Positions 26,454 through 34,721 of a DNA stretch of 64,000 nucleotides are shown piece by piece; position 1 is the stretch's first letter, and each line of letters begins with the position of its first letter. Source of the DNA: Pelomonas caseinilytica (GTDB lineage: Bacteria; Pseudomonadota; Gammaproteobacteria; Burkholderiales; Burkholderiaceae_C); NCBI RefSeq assembly GCF_021353235.1, contig NZ_JAJTWT010000002.1:186001-250000 (forward strand), in the 5' to 3' direction. The notes under the pieces are model-generated. The model was not told the origin of the DNA, searched no databases, and worked only from the letters and a program-made list of their open reading frames with translations. The translations under genes and the position numbers were made by a program.

Positions 26454-27995
26454 ATGCGCATTTCGGATTTGAGAATCGGCACCCGCCTGGCCATGGCGTT
26501 TGCCGTCGTGATCGCACTGTTGTGCGCCAGCCTCGTCAGCAGCGTCGCGGTGCTCAACCGCATCGGCGCGACGATGGAAGAGGTGGTCAACGACAGCTAT
26601 GCGCAGATCGCGCTCAGCAACCGCATCAAGGAAGTCGGCGACCGCGGTGCCATGACGCTCGGCCGCATGCTGCTCACCGCCGACCCGGCGCGCCAGAAGA
26701 AGTACGCCGACGAATACGCGGCGATCCGCACCGCCAACACCGAGAACCTCCAGCAGCTGGAGAAGTCGCTCGCCACCGACGAGGCGCGGGCCATCTTCGA
26801 GGAGCAGGGGCAGGCCCGCAAGGCCTACGGCGCCCAGGTGCGCAAGGTGCTGGACCTCATCGCCGCGGGCAAGCGCGACGAGGCCACGGCCCTGTACGAA
26901 GGCGAACTCGCCGAGCCCCAGGCCCGCTACTACGCCTTGCTCGACAAGATGGTGGCCTACCACGTGCGCGGCATGCTGCAGGACGTGAACGACACCAAGG
27001 CGCAGTCGCGCCGCGCGGTCTACCAGATGATCGGCGTCTCCGTGCTGGCCATCCTGCTCGGCGTCATCACGGCGCTGCTGATCACCCGCTCCGTGACCCG
27101 GCCCATCGACCGCGCGATCGAACTGGCCGAGGCGGTGGCCGCGGGCAACCTGACCTACCGCATCGACCACATCAGCCGCGACGAGGTCGGCCGCCTGACC
27201 GGAGCGCTGCAACGCATGGTGGAAAGCCTGCATGGCATCGTCACCCAGGTCCGCACCGGCGCCGACCGCATCCATGCCGCGGCGGAGGACGTGTCCCACG
27301 GCAACCAGGACCTGGCCATGCGCACCGAGCAGCAGGCCAGTGCCCTGCAGCAGACCGCGGCGGCCATGGAGCAGCTGACCTCGGCCGTCAGGCTCAGCAG
27401 CGACAACGCAGGCCACGCCAACCGCTCGGCCTCGTCCGCCTCGGACGTCGCGGCCGAGGGCGGCCAGGTCGTGGGCCAGGTGGTCAACACCATGAGCTCG
27501 ATCTCGACCTCGTCGCGGCGCATCGTCGAGATCATCGGCGTCATCGACAGCATCGCCTTCCAGACCAACATCCTGGCGCTGAACGCCGCCGTCGAGGCCG
27601 CCCGTGCCGGTGAGCAAGGCCGTGGCTTCGCCGTGGTCGCGGCCGAGGTGCGCAACCTCGCCCAGCGCAGCGCCGTCGCCGCCAAGGAGATCAAGGGCCT
27701 GATCGACGACTCGGCCAGCCAGGTCGACGCCGGCAGCCGGATGGTCGAGCAGGCCGGCGCGACGATGCAGCAGGTCGTCACCAGCATCGCCGGCGTCAGC
27801 CGCGTGGTGGCGGAGATCACCTCGTCGAGCCACGAGCAGAGCGCCGGCATCGAGCAGGTCAACATCGCCATCTCGCAGATGGACGACACGACGCAGCGCA
27901 ACGCCGCCCTCGTCGAGCAGAGCGCGGCGGCGGCCAGGCAGCTGCAGCAGCAGGCCCGTCAGTTGAACGAAGTGGTCAGCGCCTTCGTGCTCTGA
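26454..27995 (+). CDS. Methyl-accepting chemotaxis protein
   Basis: Membrane chemoreceptor, 513 aa. The first membrane helix is at about 12-34. A four-helix-bundle type periplasmic domain of about 150 residues follows, then a second helix around 188-210, HAMP, and the coiled-coil signalling domain. The conserved tip is present ([20 protein letters not shown], then [16 protein letters not shown]), binding CheA/CheW. No C-terminal NWETF tether for CheR/CheB is seen; the protein ends VVSAFVL. The upstream 246 bp hold the phoD terminator and a weak 5-bp dyad (26283-26300); no clear sigma-28 promoter was found. The ligand is unknown. Confidence 0.95.
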   Translation: MRISDLRIGTRLAMAFAVVIALLCASLVSSVAVLNRIGATMEEVVNDSYAQIALSNRIKEVGDRGAMTLGRMLLTADPARQKKYADEYAAIRTANTENLQQLEKSLATDEARAIFEEQGQARKAYGAQVRKVLDLIAAGKRDEATALYEGELAEPQARYYALLDKMVAYHVRGMLQDVNDTKAQSRRAVYQMIGVSVLAILLGVITALLITRSVTRPIDRAIELAEAVAAGNLTYRIDHISRDEVGRLTGALQRMVESLHGIVTQVRTGADRIHAAAEDVSHGNQDLAMRTEQQASALQQTAAAMEQLTSAVRLSSDNAGHANRSASSASDVAAEGGQVVGQVVNTMSSISTSSRRIVEIIGVIDSIAFQTNILALNAAVEAARAGEQGRGFAVVAAEVRNLAQRSAVAAKEIKGLIDDSASQVDAGSRMVEQAGATMQQVVTSIAGVSRVVAEITSSSHEQSAGIEQVNIAISQMDDTTQRNAALVEQSAAAARQLQQQARQLNEVVSAFVL

Positions 27996-28141
27996 GCGCG
28001 GGCGACAACCCACCCTCCAAGTTCCTCGCGAGGCCCATCGGACGCAGATCCGGGCCCATCCACCGGCCTTGTCGTCATGGAGCCCGCATCGGGCCCGGGG
28101 CGACGACGAGGCTTCACCTCGCACGATCAGGGAGTTATCAC

Positions 28142-30736
28142 ATGGACATGGCGGACAGGCCAGCCGAGAGGCTGCCCGCACCGGGGCTCGACCGCGCCCC
28201 CATTCACGCGGTTCACACGCACGCCTCGCCGGCCGCTCGCCTGCACCCCGCCGTCGAGCGGTGGATCGCGGCGCACCGGGCCGAGGGCCACCGTTGCGCG
28301 ACGCTGGACCCGCTGGGCGTGGCGGACTCCGTCGACGCCCGTGAGCTGCTGGCGCCGTCGGCCTTCGGCCTGGCAGGCTCCGACGAACTCGGCCCCGGCG
28401 CGCCCGCCGTGCTCGGCGCCAACGACGTGGCCGCGCTGGACCACCGGCTCAAGCGCATCTACTGCGGCGCCCTGGCCCTGGACAGCAGCGCCCTGCGCGA
28501 CCCGACCCGGCGCGCCTGGCTGCACGCTCGGCTGGAGGCGCTGCCACCGGCCCGCAGCAGCACCGCGCTGCTGGACCGGCTCATCCAGGCCGAGGCCTGG
28601 GAGCAGTTCGTCGCGGGCCGCTTTCCCGCGGCCAAGCGCTTCTCGCTGCAGGGGTGCGAAGCCCTGCTGCCGCTGCTCGACGCCCTCGTCGAGCAGGCGG
28701 CGCTGCAAGGGGTGGGCGAGCTGTTCATGGGCATGCCCCACCGCGGCCGGGTCAATGTGCTGGTCAACCTGCTGGGCATGGCGCCGGCCCGGGTGCTGGA
28801 CCATTTCGACCCCGATGCACCCCGGCCCGAACGCCACCGCGACCTGGTCTACCACCTGGGCGCGCAGCGCAGCTTCGCCACCGCCCACGGCCCGCTCAAG
28901 CTGACGCTGGCGCCCAACCCCTCGCACCTGCAGAGCGTCTTCCCCGTGGTGCTGGGCATGACCTACGCGGCCCAGCAGCGCAGCCGGGCCGCGGCCCTGG
29001 TGGTGCATGGCGACGCGGCGTTCGCGGGCCAGGGCGTGGTCATGGAGGCGCTGATGCTGTCGCAGCGGAGCGGCTATGCGGTGGGCGGCTGCGTGCACGT
29101 CATCGTGAACAACCAGCTCGGCTTCACGGCACCCAACCCCATGGACGCCGCGGCGGCGCGCTACTGCACCGACATCGCCCGATGCATCGACGCGCCGGTG
29201 CTGCGCGTCAACGCCGACGCCCCGGAGCGGCTCGCCCACGCGGCCACGCTGGCGATGGCCTATCGGGCGCGCTTCGGTGCCGACGTCGTCATCGACCTGA
29301 TCGGCTACCGCCGCAACGGCCACTCCGAGCACGACGAGCCGTCGCTGACCAGCCCGCGCCTGTATCCGATGGCCGCGCAGCGCGCCTCCGTCGTCGAGAG
29401 CCAGGGCGCGGCCCTGGTGGCCGAAGGCCACTGCGGGCTGGCCGACATGGCCCGCCACATCGAGCGCCAGCGCGCCGCCGCCCAAAGGGCCTTCGCCATT
29501 GCCGACCCGGGGGCGGCGGCCGAGGAGGCCGGCGCGGCGCGCGAGCGCGTTGCCGAGTCGGCCGGGCCGACGCGCGCGGCGCTGCAGGCCTGGGTGTCCG
29601 CGATGACGCGGCTGCCGCGCGGCTTCGCGCCGCATCAGCGCATCGCCGAACTGGCCGCGCAATGGCAGCGCGTGGCGGCCGGCGACGCTTCGGCGCGGGC
29701 GGACTGGTGCTTCGCCGAGAACATGGCCTATGCCTCGCTGCTCGAGGCGGGCGTGGGCGTGCGCGTGTCGGGCATGGACGTCGAACGCGGCACCTTCATG
29801 CACCGCCATGCCGTCTGGCACAACCAGGCGCTGGCCGGCCCCGACGAGTTCCTGCCGCTGCGCCAGCTCGGCGCCCTCGCCCCCTTCGAGGTGGTCAACT
29901 CACCGCTGTCGGAGGAGGCCGTGCTGGGCTTCGAGTACGGCCACAGCGTGCAGCGCCCGGCCGACCTCACGGTCTGGGAGGCGCAGTACGGCGACTTCGT
30001 CAACGGCGCCCAGGTCTACGTGGACCAGTACATCGCCTCGGGCGAGGAGAAATGGGGCCAGCGCAGCGCGCTGACGGTGCTGCTGCCGCACGGCTACGAG
30101 GGCGTCGGCCCCGAGCATTCGAACGCCTTCCTGAGCCGCTTCCTGCAGCTTTGCGGCGCGGGCAACCTGCGCGTGGCCTGCCCCAGCACGGCCGCGCAGT
30201 GGTACCACCTGCTGCGCCGCCAGGCACTGGGCGCCGAGCGCAAGCCGCTGATCGTGATGACGCCCAAGGCGGCCCTGCACCAGGACGCCGCCTCGCACTC
30301 GCCGCTGGACGCCCTGCTTCAAGGCCGCTTCGAGCCGGTGCTGGACGACGACGGGACGCTGCCCGACGAGGTGCGCCACCTCGTACTGTGCAGCGGCAAA
30401 CTCCACCACGAGTTGGCCCGGGCGCGCGCGGCGCAACCCGAGGCGGCGGCGGGCGTGGCCCTCGTGCGGCTGGAGCAGCTCTACCCCTTTCCGCAGGCCG
30501 AGCTGGCCGCCGTGCTGGCGCGCTACCCGCGACTGGCGCGCCTGACCTGGGCCCAGGAGGAGACGCTGAACCAGGGCGCCTGGCACTTCGTGCGCGACGA
30601 TCTCGCCGCGCTGGCGCCCGGCGGCCTGGCCTGGCGGCCGGAGGCGCGTGCCGTCACGGCGGCGGGCGCCTGCTCGTCGCAGGCCGTGCACCGGCGGGAG
30701 CAGGCCGCCCTCATCGCCCGCGCGCTGGCGGGCTGA
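28142..30736 (+). CDS. 2-oxoglutarate dehydrogenase E1-type (SucA-like) thiamine enzyme, stand-alone
   Basis: 864-aa thiamine-diphosphate-dependent 2-oxoacid decarboxylase component. It keeps the E1o features: GMPHRGRVNVLVN (H200), the thiamine-binding stretch from GDAAFAGQG at about 290 to VNNQLGFT, and the C-terminal transketolase-like half (GVGPEHSNAFLSRFLQL, CPSTAAQWYHLLRRQ). It is shorter than typical SucA (about 930-950), mainly in the N-terminal region. No E2 (sucB) or E3 (lpd) gene is adjacent, so it is likely a second copy beside a main sucAB operon elsewhere, perhaps for 2-oxoadipate as in DHTKD1 (inference). The neighbour livF is convergent. Confidence 0.85.
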   Translation: MDMADRPAERLPAPGLDRAPIHAVHTHASPAARLHPAVERWIAAHRAEGHRCATLDPLGVADSVDARELLAPSAFGLAGSDELGPGAPAVLGANDVAALDHRLKRIYCGALALDSSALRDPTRRAWLHARLEALPPARSSTALLDRLIQAEAWEQFVAGRFPAAKRFSLQGCEALLPLLDALVEQAALQGVGELFMGMPHRGRVNVLVNLLGMAPARVLDHFDPDAPRPERHRDLVYHLGAQRSFATAHGPLKLTLAPNPSHLQSVFPVVLGMTYAAQQRSRAAALVVHGDAAFAGQGVVMEALMLSQRSGYAVGGCVHVIVNNQLGFTAPNPMDAAAARYCTDIARCIDAPVLRVNADAPERLAHAATLAMAYRARFGADVVIDLIGYRRNGHSEHDEPSLTSPRLYPMAAQRASVVESQGAALVAEGHCGLADMARHIERQRAAAQRAFAIADPGAAAEEAGAARERVAESAGPTRAALQAWVSAMTRLPRGFAPHQRIAELAAQWQRVAAGDASARADWCFAENMAYASLLEAGVGVRVSGMDVERGTFMHRHAVWHNQALAGPDEFLPLRQLGALAPFEVVNSPLSEEAVLGFEYGHSVQRPADLTVWEAQYGDFVNGAQVYVDQYIASGEEKWGQRSALTVLLPHGYEGVGPEHSNAFLSRFLQLCGAGNLRVACPSTAAQWYHLLRRQALGAERKPLIVMTPKAALHQDAASHSPLDALLQGRFEPVLDDDGTLPDEVRHLVLCSGKLHHELARARAAQPEAAAGVALVRLEQLYPFPQAELAAVLARYPRLARLTWAQEETLNQGAWHFVRDDLAALAPGGLAWRPEARAVTAAGACSSQAVHRREQAALIARALAG

Positions 30737-30742
30737 GGCCGC

Positions 30743-31465
30743 TCACTCGCCGAGGTAGGCGGCGCGGACCTTGGGGTCGTTCAGCAGGGCCAGGCCCTCG
30801 CCGTCCATCGTCACCTCGCCGGACTCCATCACGTAGCCGCGGTTGGCCAGCTGCAGGGCGCGGCTGGCGTTCTGCTCCACCAGCAGGATGGTCACGCCCT
30901 GCTGGTGGATGTCGTTCACGACCTCGAAGATCTTGTCCACCATGATGGGCGACAGGCCCATGGAGGGTTCGTCCAGCAGCAGCACCTTGGGCCGCGCCAT
31001 CAGGGCCCGGCCCATGGCCAGCATCTGCTGCTCGCCGCCGGACATGGTGCCGGCCAACTGCTTGGCACGCTCCTTCAGCCGCGGGAAGAGGCCGAAGACC
31101 TTGTCGATGTCGGCCTGGATCTCGCCATCCTTGCGGTTGTAGGCGCCCATCTGCAGGTTCTCGACGATGGTCATGCGGGTGAAGGTGCCTCGGCCTTCCG
31201 GCACCATGACGAGGCCCTTCTTGGCCAGGTCCCAGGCGCCGCGGCCCTTGATGGATTCGCCCAGGTAGGTCACGTCGCCCGCGGCCACCGGCTGCAGGCC
31301 GGTGACGGCCTTGAGCGTGGTCGTCTTGCCGGCGCCGTTGGCGCCGATGAGCGAGACGAGCTCGCCCTCGCGCACCTCGAAGTTCACGCCCTTGACGGCC
31401 TGGATGCCGCCGTAGGCCACCTTCAGGCCGCTGACCTTGAGCAGGGTTTGCTTTGCTTCTGCCAT
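30743..31465 (-). CDS. livF: Branched-chain amino-acid ABC transporter ATP-binding protein
   Basis: 240-aa ATPase subunit of the Liv/HAAT transporter family. Walker A (GANGAGKTT), the ABC signature (LAGTMSGGEQQMLAMGRAL) and Walker B (VLLLDEPSMGLSP) are intact; VPEGRGTFTRMTIVENL is characteristic of LivF. It works at the inner membrane with LivG on the LivH/LivM permeases. Last gene of the leftward livHMGF operon, 16 bases behind livG. No periplasmic binding-protein gene (livJ/livK) lies in the cluster. Confidence 0.94.
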   Translation of the reverse strand: MAEAKQTLLKVSGLKVAYGGIQAVKGVNFEVREGELVSLIGANGAGKTTTLKAVTGLQPVAAGDVTYLGESIKGRGAWDLAKKGLVMVPEGRGTFTRMTIVENLQMGAYNRKDGEIQADIDKVFGLFPRLKERAKQLAGTMSGGEQQMLAMGRALMARPKVLLLDEPSMGLSPIMVDKIFEVVNDIHQQGVTILLVEQNASRALQLANRGYVMESGEVTMDGEGLALLNDPKVRAAYLGE

Positions 31466-31481
31466 GTTCTTCCGCCCCGCT

Positions 31482-32267
31482 TCAGTGTGGTTTGTGGCCG
31501 GCGCCGAGGTAGGCCTCGATCACCTTCTCGTTGCTCTGCACTTCGGCCGGTGTGCCTTCAGCGATCTGCTTGCCGTAGTCCAGCACCGTGACACGGTCGC
31601 ACAGGCCCATGACCAGCTTCACGTCGTGCTCGATGAGCAGGATGGTGCGGCCGTCGTTGCGGATGCGGTCGATCAGCTCGCGCAGCACGACCTTCTCGGT
31701 CGCGTTCATGCCAGCGGCGGGCTCGTCCAGGGCGATGAGTTGCGGGTCGGTGGCCAGGGCGCGGGCGATCTCCAGGCGGCGCTGGTCGCCGTAGCTCAGC
31801 GTGCGGGCCTTGAACTCGGCGTACTTGGCGATGCCGACGTAGTCCAGCAGCTCCAGGGCACGCGCCTTGATGGCGGCCTCCTCCTTGTTGAAGCCCGGTG
31901 TGCGGAAGACCGCACCCAGCAGGCCCGAGCGCGTGCGGATGTGCCGGCCCACCATCACGTTCTCCAGCGCCGTCATGTCGGCGAAGAGGCGGATGTTCTG
32001 GAAGGTGCGTGCGATGCCGGCCTTGGCGACCTGATGCACCGCCTGCGGCGTGTAGGGCGTGCCGCCCAAGGAGAAGCTGCCGGTGTCCGGCGTGTACAGC
32101 CCCGTGATGACGTTGAAGAAGGTCGTCTTGCCGGCGCCGTTGGGGCCGATCAGGCCGTAGACCTGGCCGCGCTGGATCTGGATGCCGACGTCGGACAGGG
32201 CCTGCACGCCGCCGAAGCGCTTGGACGCGCCGCTGACGTTGAGAACGATGTTGTCGTGGGTGCTCAT
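31482..32267 (-). CDS. livG: Branched-chain amino-acid ABC transporter ATP-binding protein
   Basis: 261-aa second ATPase of the Liv transporter. Walker A is GPNGAGKTTFFNVITG; the signature region LSYGDQRRLEIARAL and Walker B LIALDEPAAGMN are the LivG versions, and the C-terminus ends with the LivG-like AEGTPAEVQSNEKVIEAYLG. It lies between livM (13 bases upstream) and livF, on the same transcript. Confidence 0.94.
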   Translation of the reverse strand: MSTHDNIVLNVSGASKRFGGVQALSDVGIQIQRGQVYGLIGPNGAGKTTFFNVITGLYTPDTGSFSLGGTPYTPQAVHQVAKAGIARTFQNIRLFADMTALENVMVGRHIRTRSGLLGAVFRTPGFNKEEAAIKARALELLDYVGIAKYAEFKARTLSYGDQRRLEIARALATDPQLIALDEPAAGMNATEKVVLRELIDRIRNDGRTILLIEHDVKLVMGLCDRVTVLDYGKQIAEGTPAEVQSNEKVIEAYLGAGHKPH

Positions 32268-32280
32268 GGGGTCGTCTCCC

Positions 32281-33363
32281 TCACTTGACGGGCGTCGGGG
32301 CGGCCTTGCCGTGTTCCGGCGCGGGCCACAAGCCGCGGGGGCGGATCAGCATGATGACGATCATGGCCAGCGCGACGAGGAGCTGGCGCAGGATGGAGGC
32401 GTCGATGCGGCCGCCGGTCATGCTCTGGATGTCGCCGGCGACGTAGCGCAGCACCTCGGGCAGGGCGGAGAGCATCAGAGCGCCGAGGATGACGCCCGGG
32501 ATGTGGCCGATGCCGCCCAGCACGACCATGGCGACGATCATCACCGACTCCTGCAGGCTGAAGGACTCGGGCGAGACGAAGCCCTGGAAGCTCGCGAACA
32601 TCGCACCCGACACGCCGCCGAAGGTGGCACCCATGCCGAAGGCCAGCAGCTTGAGGTTGCGGGTGTTGATGCCCATGGCCTTGGCGGCGATCTCGTCCTC
32701 GCGGATGGCCATCCAGGCGCGGCCGATGCGGGAGTTCTCGAGCCGGTAGCAGATCAGCACCGAGCCGACGACCAGCAGCAGGAAGAGGTAGTAGTACAGC
32801 GTCACCGACGGCAGGGTGTAGTCGCCGATCTGCCAGGACTTGCCCAGGTCCACGCCGAAGACGTGGAAGGAGTCGATCTGGCCGATGCCGCGCGGGCCGT
32901 TGGTCACGTTGACCGGGTACTCGAGGTTGTTCAGGAAGACGCGGATGATCTCGCCGAAGCCGAGCGTCACGATGGCGAGGTAGTCGCCGCGCAGCTTGAG
33001 CGTCGGCGCGCCGAGCAGCACGCCGAACAGCGCCGCCAGGCCCGCGCCGAGCGGGATGACGAGCCAGATGGGCGAATGCAGCCCCGTCGGGAAGGCGGCC
33101 TGGATGGCCTCGAAGTTCTCGCTGAGATGGGGGCTGGCCATCAGCGCGAACATGTAGGAGCCGACGGCGTAGAAGGCCACGTAGCCGAGGTCCAGCAGGC
33201 CGGCATAGCCGACGACGATGTTCAGGCCCAGGGCCAGCATCACGTAGAGCAGGGCCAGGTCGATGATGCGCACCGGGCCGTTGCCGAACTGCTGGGCGAA
33301 CAGCGGCACGGCGAACAACGCGATGGCCGCGACGATGAAGGTTAGGAGCTTTTTGGCTTTCAT
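32281..33363 (-). CDS. livM: Branched-chain amino-acid ABC transporter permease
   Basis: 360-aa inner-membrane permease with about 9-10 hydrophobic helices. The LivM motifs are seen: GLNIVVGYAGLLDLGYVAFYAVG near the N-terminus (in parts), LRGDYLAIVTLGFGEIIRV, and the cytoplasmic EAA-like loop AIREDEIAAKAMGIN that contacts the ATPases. The C-terminal 25 residues are charged and soluble. It is separated from livH by 124 bp containing a REP-like element. Confidence 0.94.
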   Translation of the reverse strand: MKAKKLLTFIVAAIALFAVPLFAQQFGNGPVRIIDLALLYVMLALGLNIVVGYAGLLDLGYVAFYAVGSYMFALMASPHLSENFEAIQAAFPTGLHSPIWLVIPLGAGLAALFGVLLGAPTLKLRGDYLAIVTLGFGEIIRVFLNNLEYPVNVTNGPRGIGQIDSFHVFGVDLGKSWQIGDYTLPSVTLYYYLFLLLVVGSVLICYRLENSRIGRAWMAIREDEIAAKAMGINTRNLKLLAFGMGATFGGVSGAMFASFQGFVSPESFSLQESVMIVAMVVLGGIGHIPGVILGALMLSALPEVLRYVAGDIQSMTGGRIDASILRQLLVALAMIVIMLIRPRGLWPAPEHGKAAPTPVK

Positions 33364-33444
33364 GTGAGTCCTCAGGAAGCCTGGCCGAGCGGCCGATTGA
33401 TCCAGCGACCACCGCGGAACCGGCTTTGCCGGGCCGCTGGTGGT

Positions 33445-33480
33445 GCCCCCTCGAAGGGGGCGCGCGAAGCGCGTAGGGGG
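33445..33480. repeat. REP-like palindromic element between livH and livM
   Basis: GCCCCCTCGAAGGGGGC is a perfect hairpin directly followed by CGCGCGAAGCGCG, a second hairpin, and then TAGGGGG. Just upstream, CCGGCTTTGCCGG forms a third small hairpin. A degenerate related copy lies at 5639-5673. The multi-hairpin could reduce expression of livM relative to livH or protect the mRNA 3' end. The family identity is from memory. Confidence 0.65.
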
Positions 33481-33487
33481 TGAGCCA

Positions 33488-34411
33488 TCACGCGCGGTCG
33501 GCCACGCGTTCGCCGAGCAGGCCGGAGGGCCTCAAGGTGAGCACGAGGATGAGGGCGATGAAGGCGAAGATGTCGGCGTAGTGGCTGCCCAGCACGCCGC
33601 CCGTCAGGTCGCCGAGATAGCCGGCGCCGATGGCTTCGATGAGGCCCAGCAGCACCCCGCCGACCACCGCACCCGCGAGGTTGCCGATGCCGCCCAGCAC
33701 CGCTGCCGTGAAGGCCTTCAAGCCAGGCATGAAGCCCATGGTGTGCTGCACGGTGCCGTAGTTGGCGGCCCACATCAGGCCGGCGACGGCGGCCAGGGCT
33801 GCGCCGATCACGAAGGTGGTGGAGATGATGAAGTCGGGCTTGACGCCCATCAGGCCGGCCACCCGCGGGTTCTCGGCGGTGGCGCGCATGGCGCGGCCGA
33901 GCCTGGTGAAGTTCACCAGGTACATCAGCCCGGCCAGGATGGCGACGGTCAGCCCGAGGATCAGGCACTGCGTGACGGTGATGACCGGGCCGCCCAGGTC
34001 AAAGGGCGTGGTCGGCAGCAGCAGCGGGAAGGGCTTGGGATTGGGCTTCCAGATGATCATGGCCAGCACCTGCAGCAGCAGCGACATGCCCATGGCCGTG
34101 ATCAGCGGCGCCAGGCGCGGCGCGTTGCGCAGCGGCCGGTAGGCGATCTTCTCGACCGAGAAGTTCAGCACCGCGCAGACGACGATGGCGCAGGCCAGGC
34201 CGATCAGCATCAGCAGCCAGCCGGGCATGCCGGTGTCGGCGAGGGCGGTGACCACCGTCCAGCTGACCATGGCGCCGACCATCAGGATCTCTCCGTGGGC
34301 GAAGTTGATCAGGTTGATGATGCCGTAGACCATCGTGTAGCCCAGGGCGACGAGGGCATACATGCTCCCCAGCACCAGGCCGTTGATGATCTGTTGAATC
34401 AGAGTCTCCAT
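33488..34411 (-). CDS. livH: Branched-chain amino-acid ABC transporter permease
   Basis: 307-aa inner-membrane permease, first gene of livHMGF. The LivH pattern is clear: MYALVALGYTMVYGIINLINFAHGE in the first helices, then RAMRATAENPRVAGLMGV (cytoplasmic coupling loop) and GFMPGLKAFTAAVLGGIGN. ATG 34411 gives METLIQQIINGLVLGSMYAL; the frame is open to 34924 without similarity. An exact sigma-54 promoter sequence points at it from 34483-34469, giving a leader of about 46 nt. Confidence 0.94.
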   Translation of the reverse strand: METLIQQIINGLVLGSMYALVALGYTMVYGIINLINFAHGEILMVGAMVSWTVVTALADTGMPGWLLMLIGLACAIVVCAVLNFSVEKIAYRPLRNAPRLAPLITAMGMSLLLQVLAMIIWKPNPKPFPLLLPTTPFDLGGPVITVTQCLILGLTVAILAGLMYLVNFTRLGRAMRATAENPRVAGLMGVKPDFIISTTFVIGAALAAVAGLMWAANYGTVQHTMGFMPGLKAFTAAVLGGIGNLAGAVVGGVLLGLIEAIGAGYLGDLTGGVLGSHYADIFAFIALILVLTLRPSGLLGERVADRA

Positions 34412-34468
34412 GAGGGCTCCAGAAGATTTTGTTGGGCGCAGCATGCGCCAAGCGACCGGGGGCAAATC

Positions 34469-34483
34469 GCAACCCTCGTGCCA
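34469..34483 (-). promoter_or_regulatory. Sigma-54 promoter directed at livH
   Basis: Read on the minus strand the sequence is TGGCACGAGGGTTGC: the -24 box TGGCACG, four bases, and the -12 box TTGC, an exact match to the RpoN consensus including the G preference right after it being replaced by A (consensus purine). The transcription start would be near 34457, 46 bases before livH. The adjacent divergent genes encode a kinase and a sigma-54 activator, which fits. Confidence 0.8.
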
Positions 34484-34602
34484 AAAGCCGGTATGAGCCG
34501 GTGTTTCGAGGGTATTCACCGACGGTATGGCCGGACCGGACCTCGGTTCCGCTCCGCGTCCTGCTCCCTGGTCGGATGTCACGAGTGTCGACCAGGCCCG
34601 GC

Positions 34603-34620
34603 TGGGCGGAAATCCGCACA
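34603..34620. promoter_or_regulatory. Candidate activator site (UAS) for the DctD-like regulator
   Basis: TGGGCGGAAATCCGCACA is an 18-bp dyad with one mismatched pair (GCGG-AAAT-CCGC core). It lies about 150 bp upstream of the predicted sigma-54 start, a usual distance for enhancer-binding proteins. A further CCGCAC half site follows at 34623-34628, suggesting paired sites as known for dctA. Confidence 0.5.
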
Positions 34621-34721
34621 AACCGCACGGGAGCCGGGCGGTTCTTCGCCAGGGCTTAAAAAACTGGCGCGGAGCCTGTCGCGGCGCCCGCCCGGTAGGC
34701 AAACTACATGGCCCGTTAGCC

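Larger units (their letters stand above)
34412..34721. other. Divergent control region (310 bp) between liv operon and DctB-like kinase gene
   Basis: No gene is seen here. Moving right from livH: an imperfect dyad TTGGGCGCA/TGCGCCAA at about 34432-34452, the sigma-54 promoter (minus strand, 34483-34469), a CGGTG/CACCG inverted pair near 34499-34531, an 18-bp dyad at 34603-34620, a further half site CCGCAC at 34623-34628, and TTAAAA near 34657, a possible -10 for the kinase gene. Confidence 0.6.
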
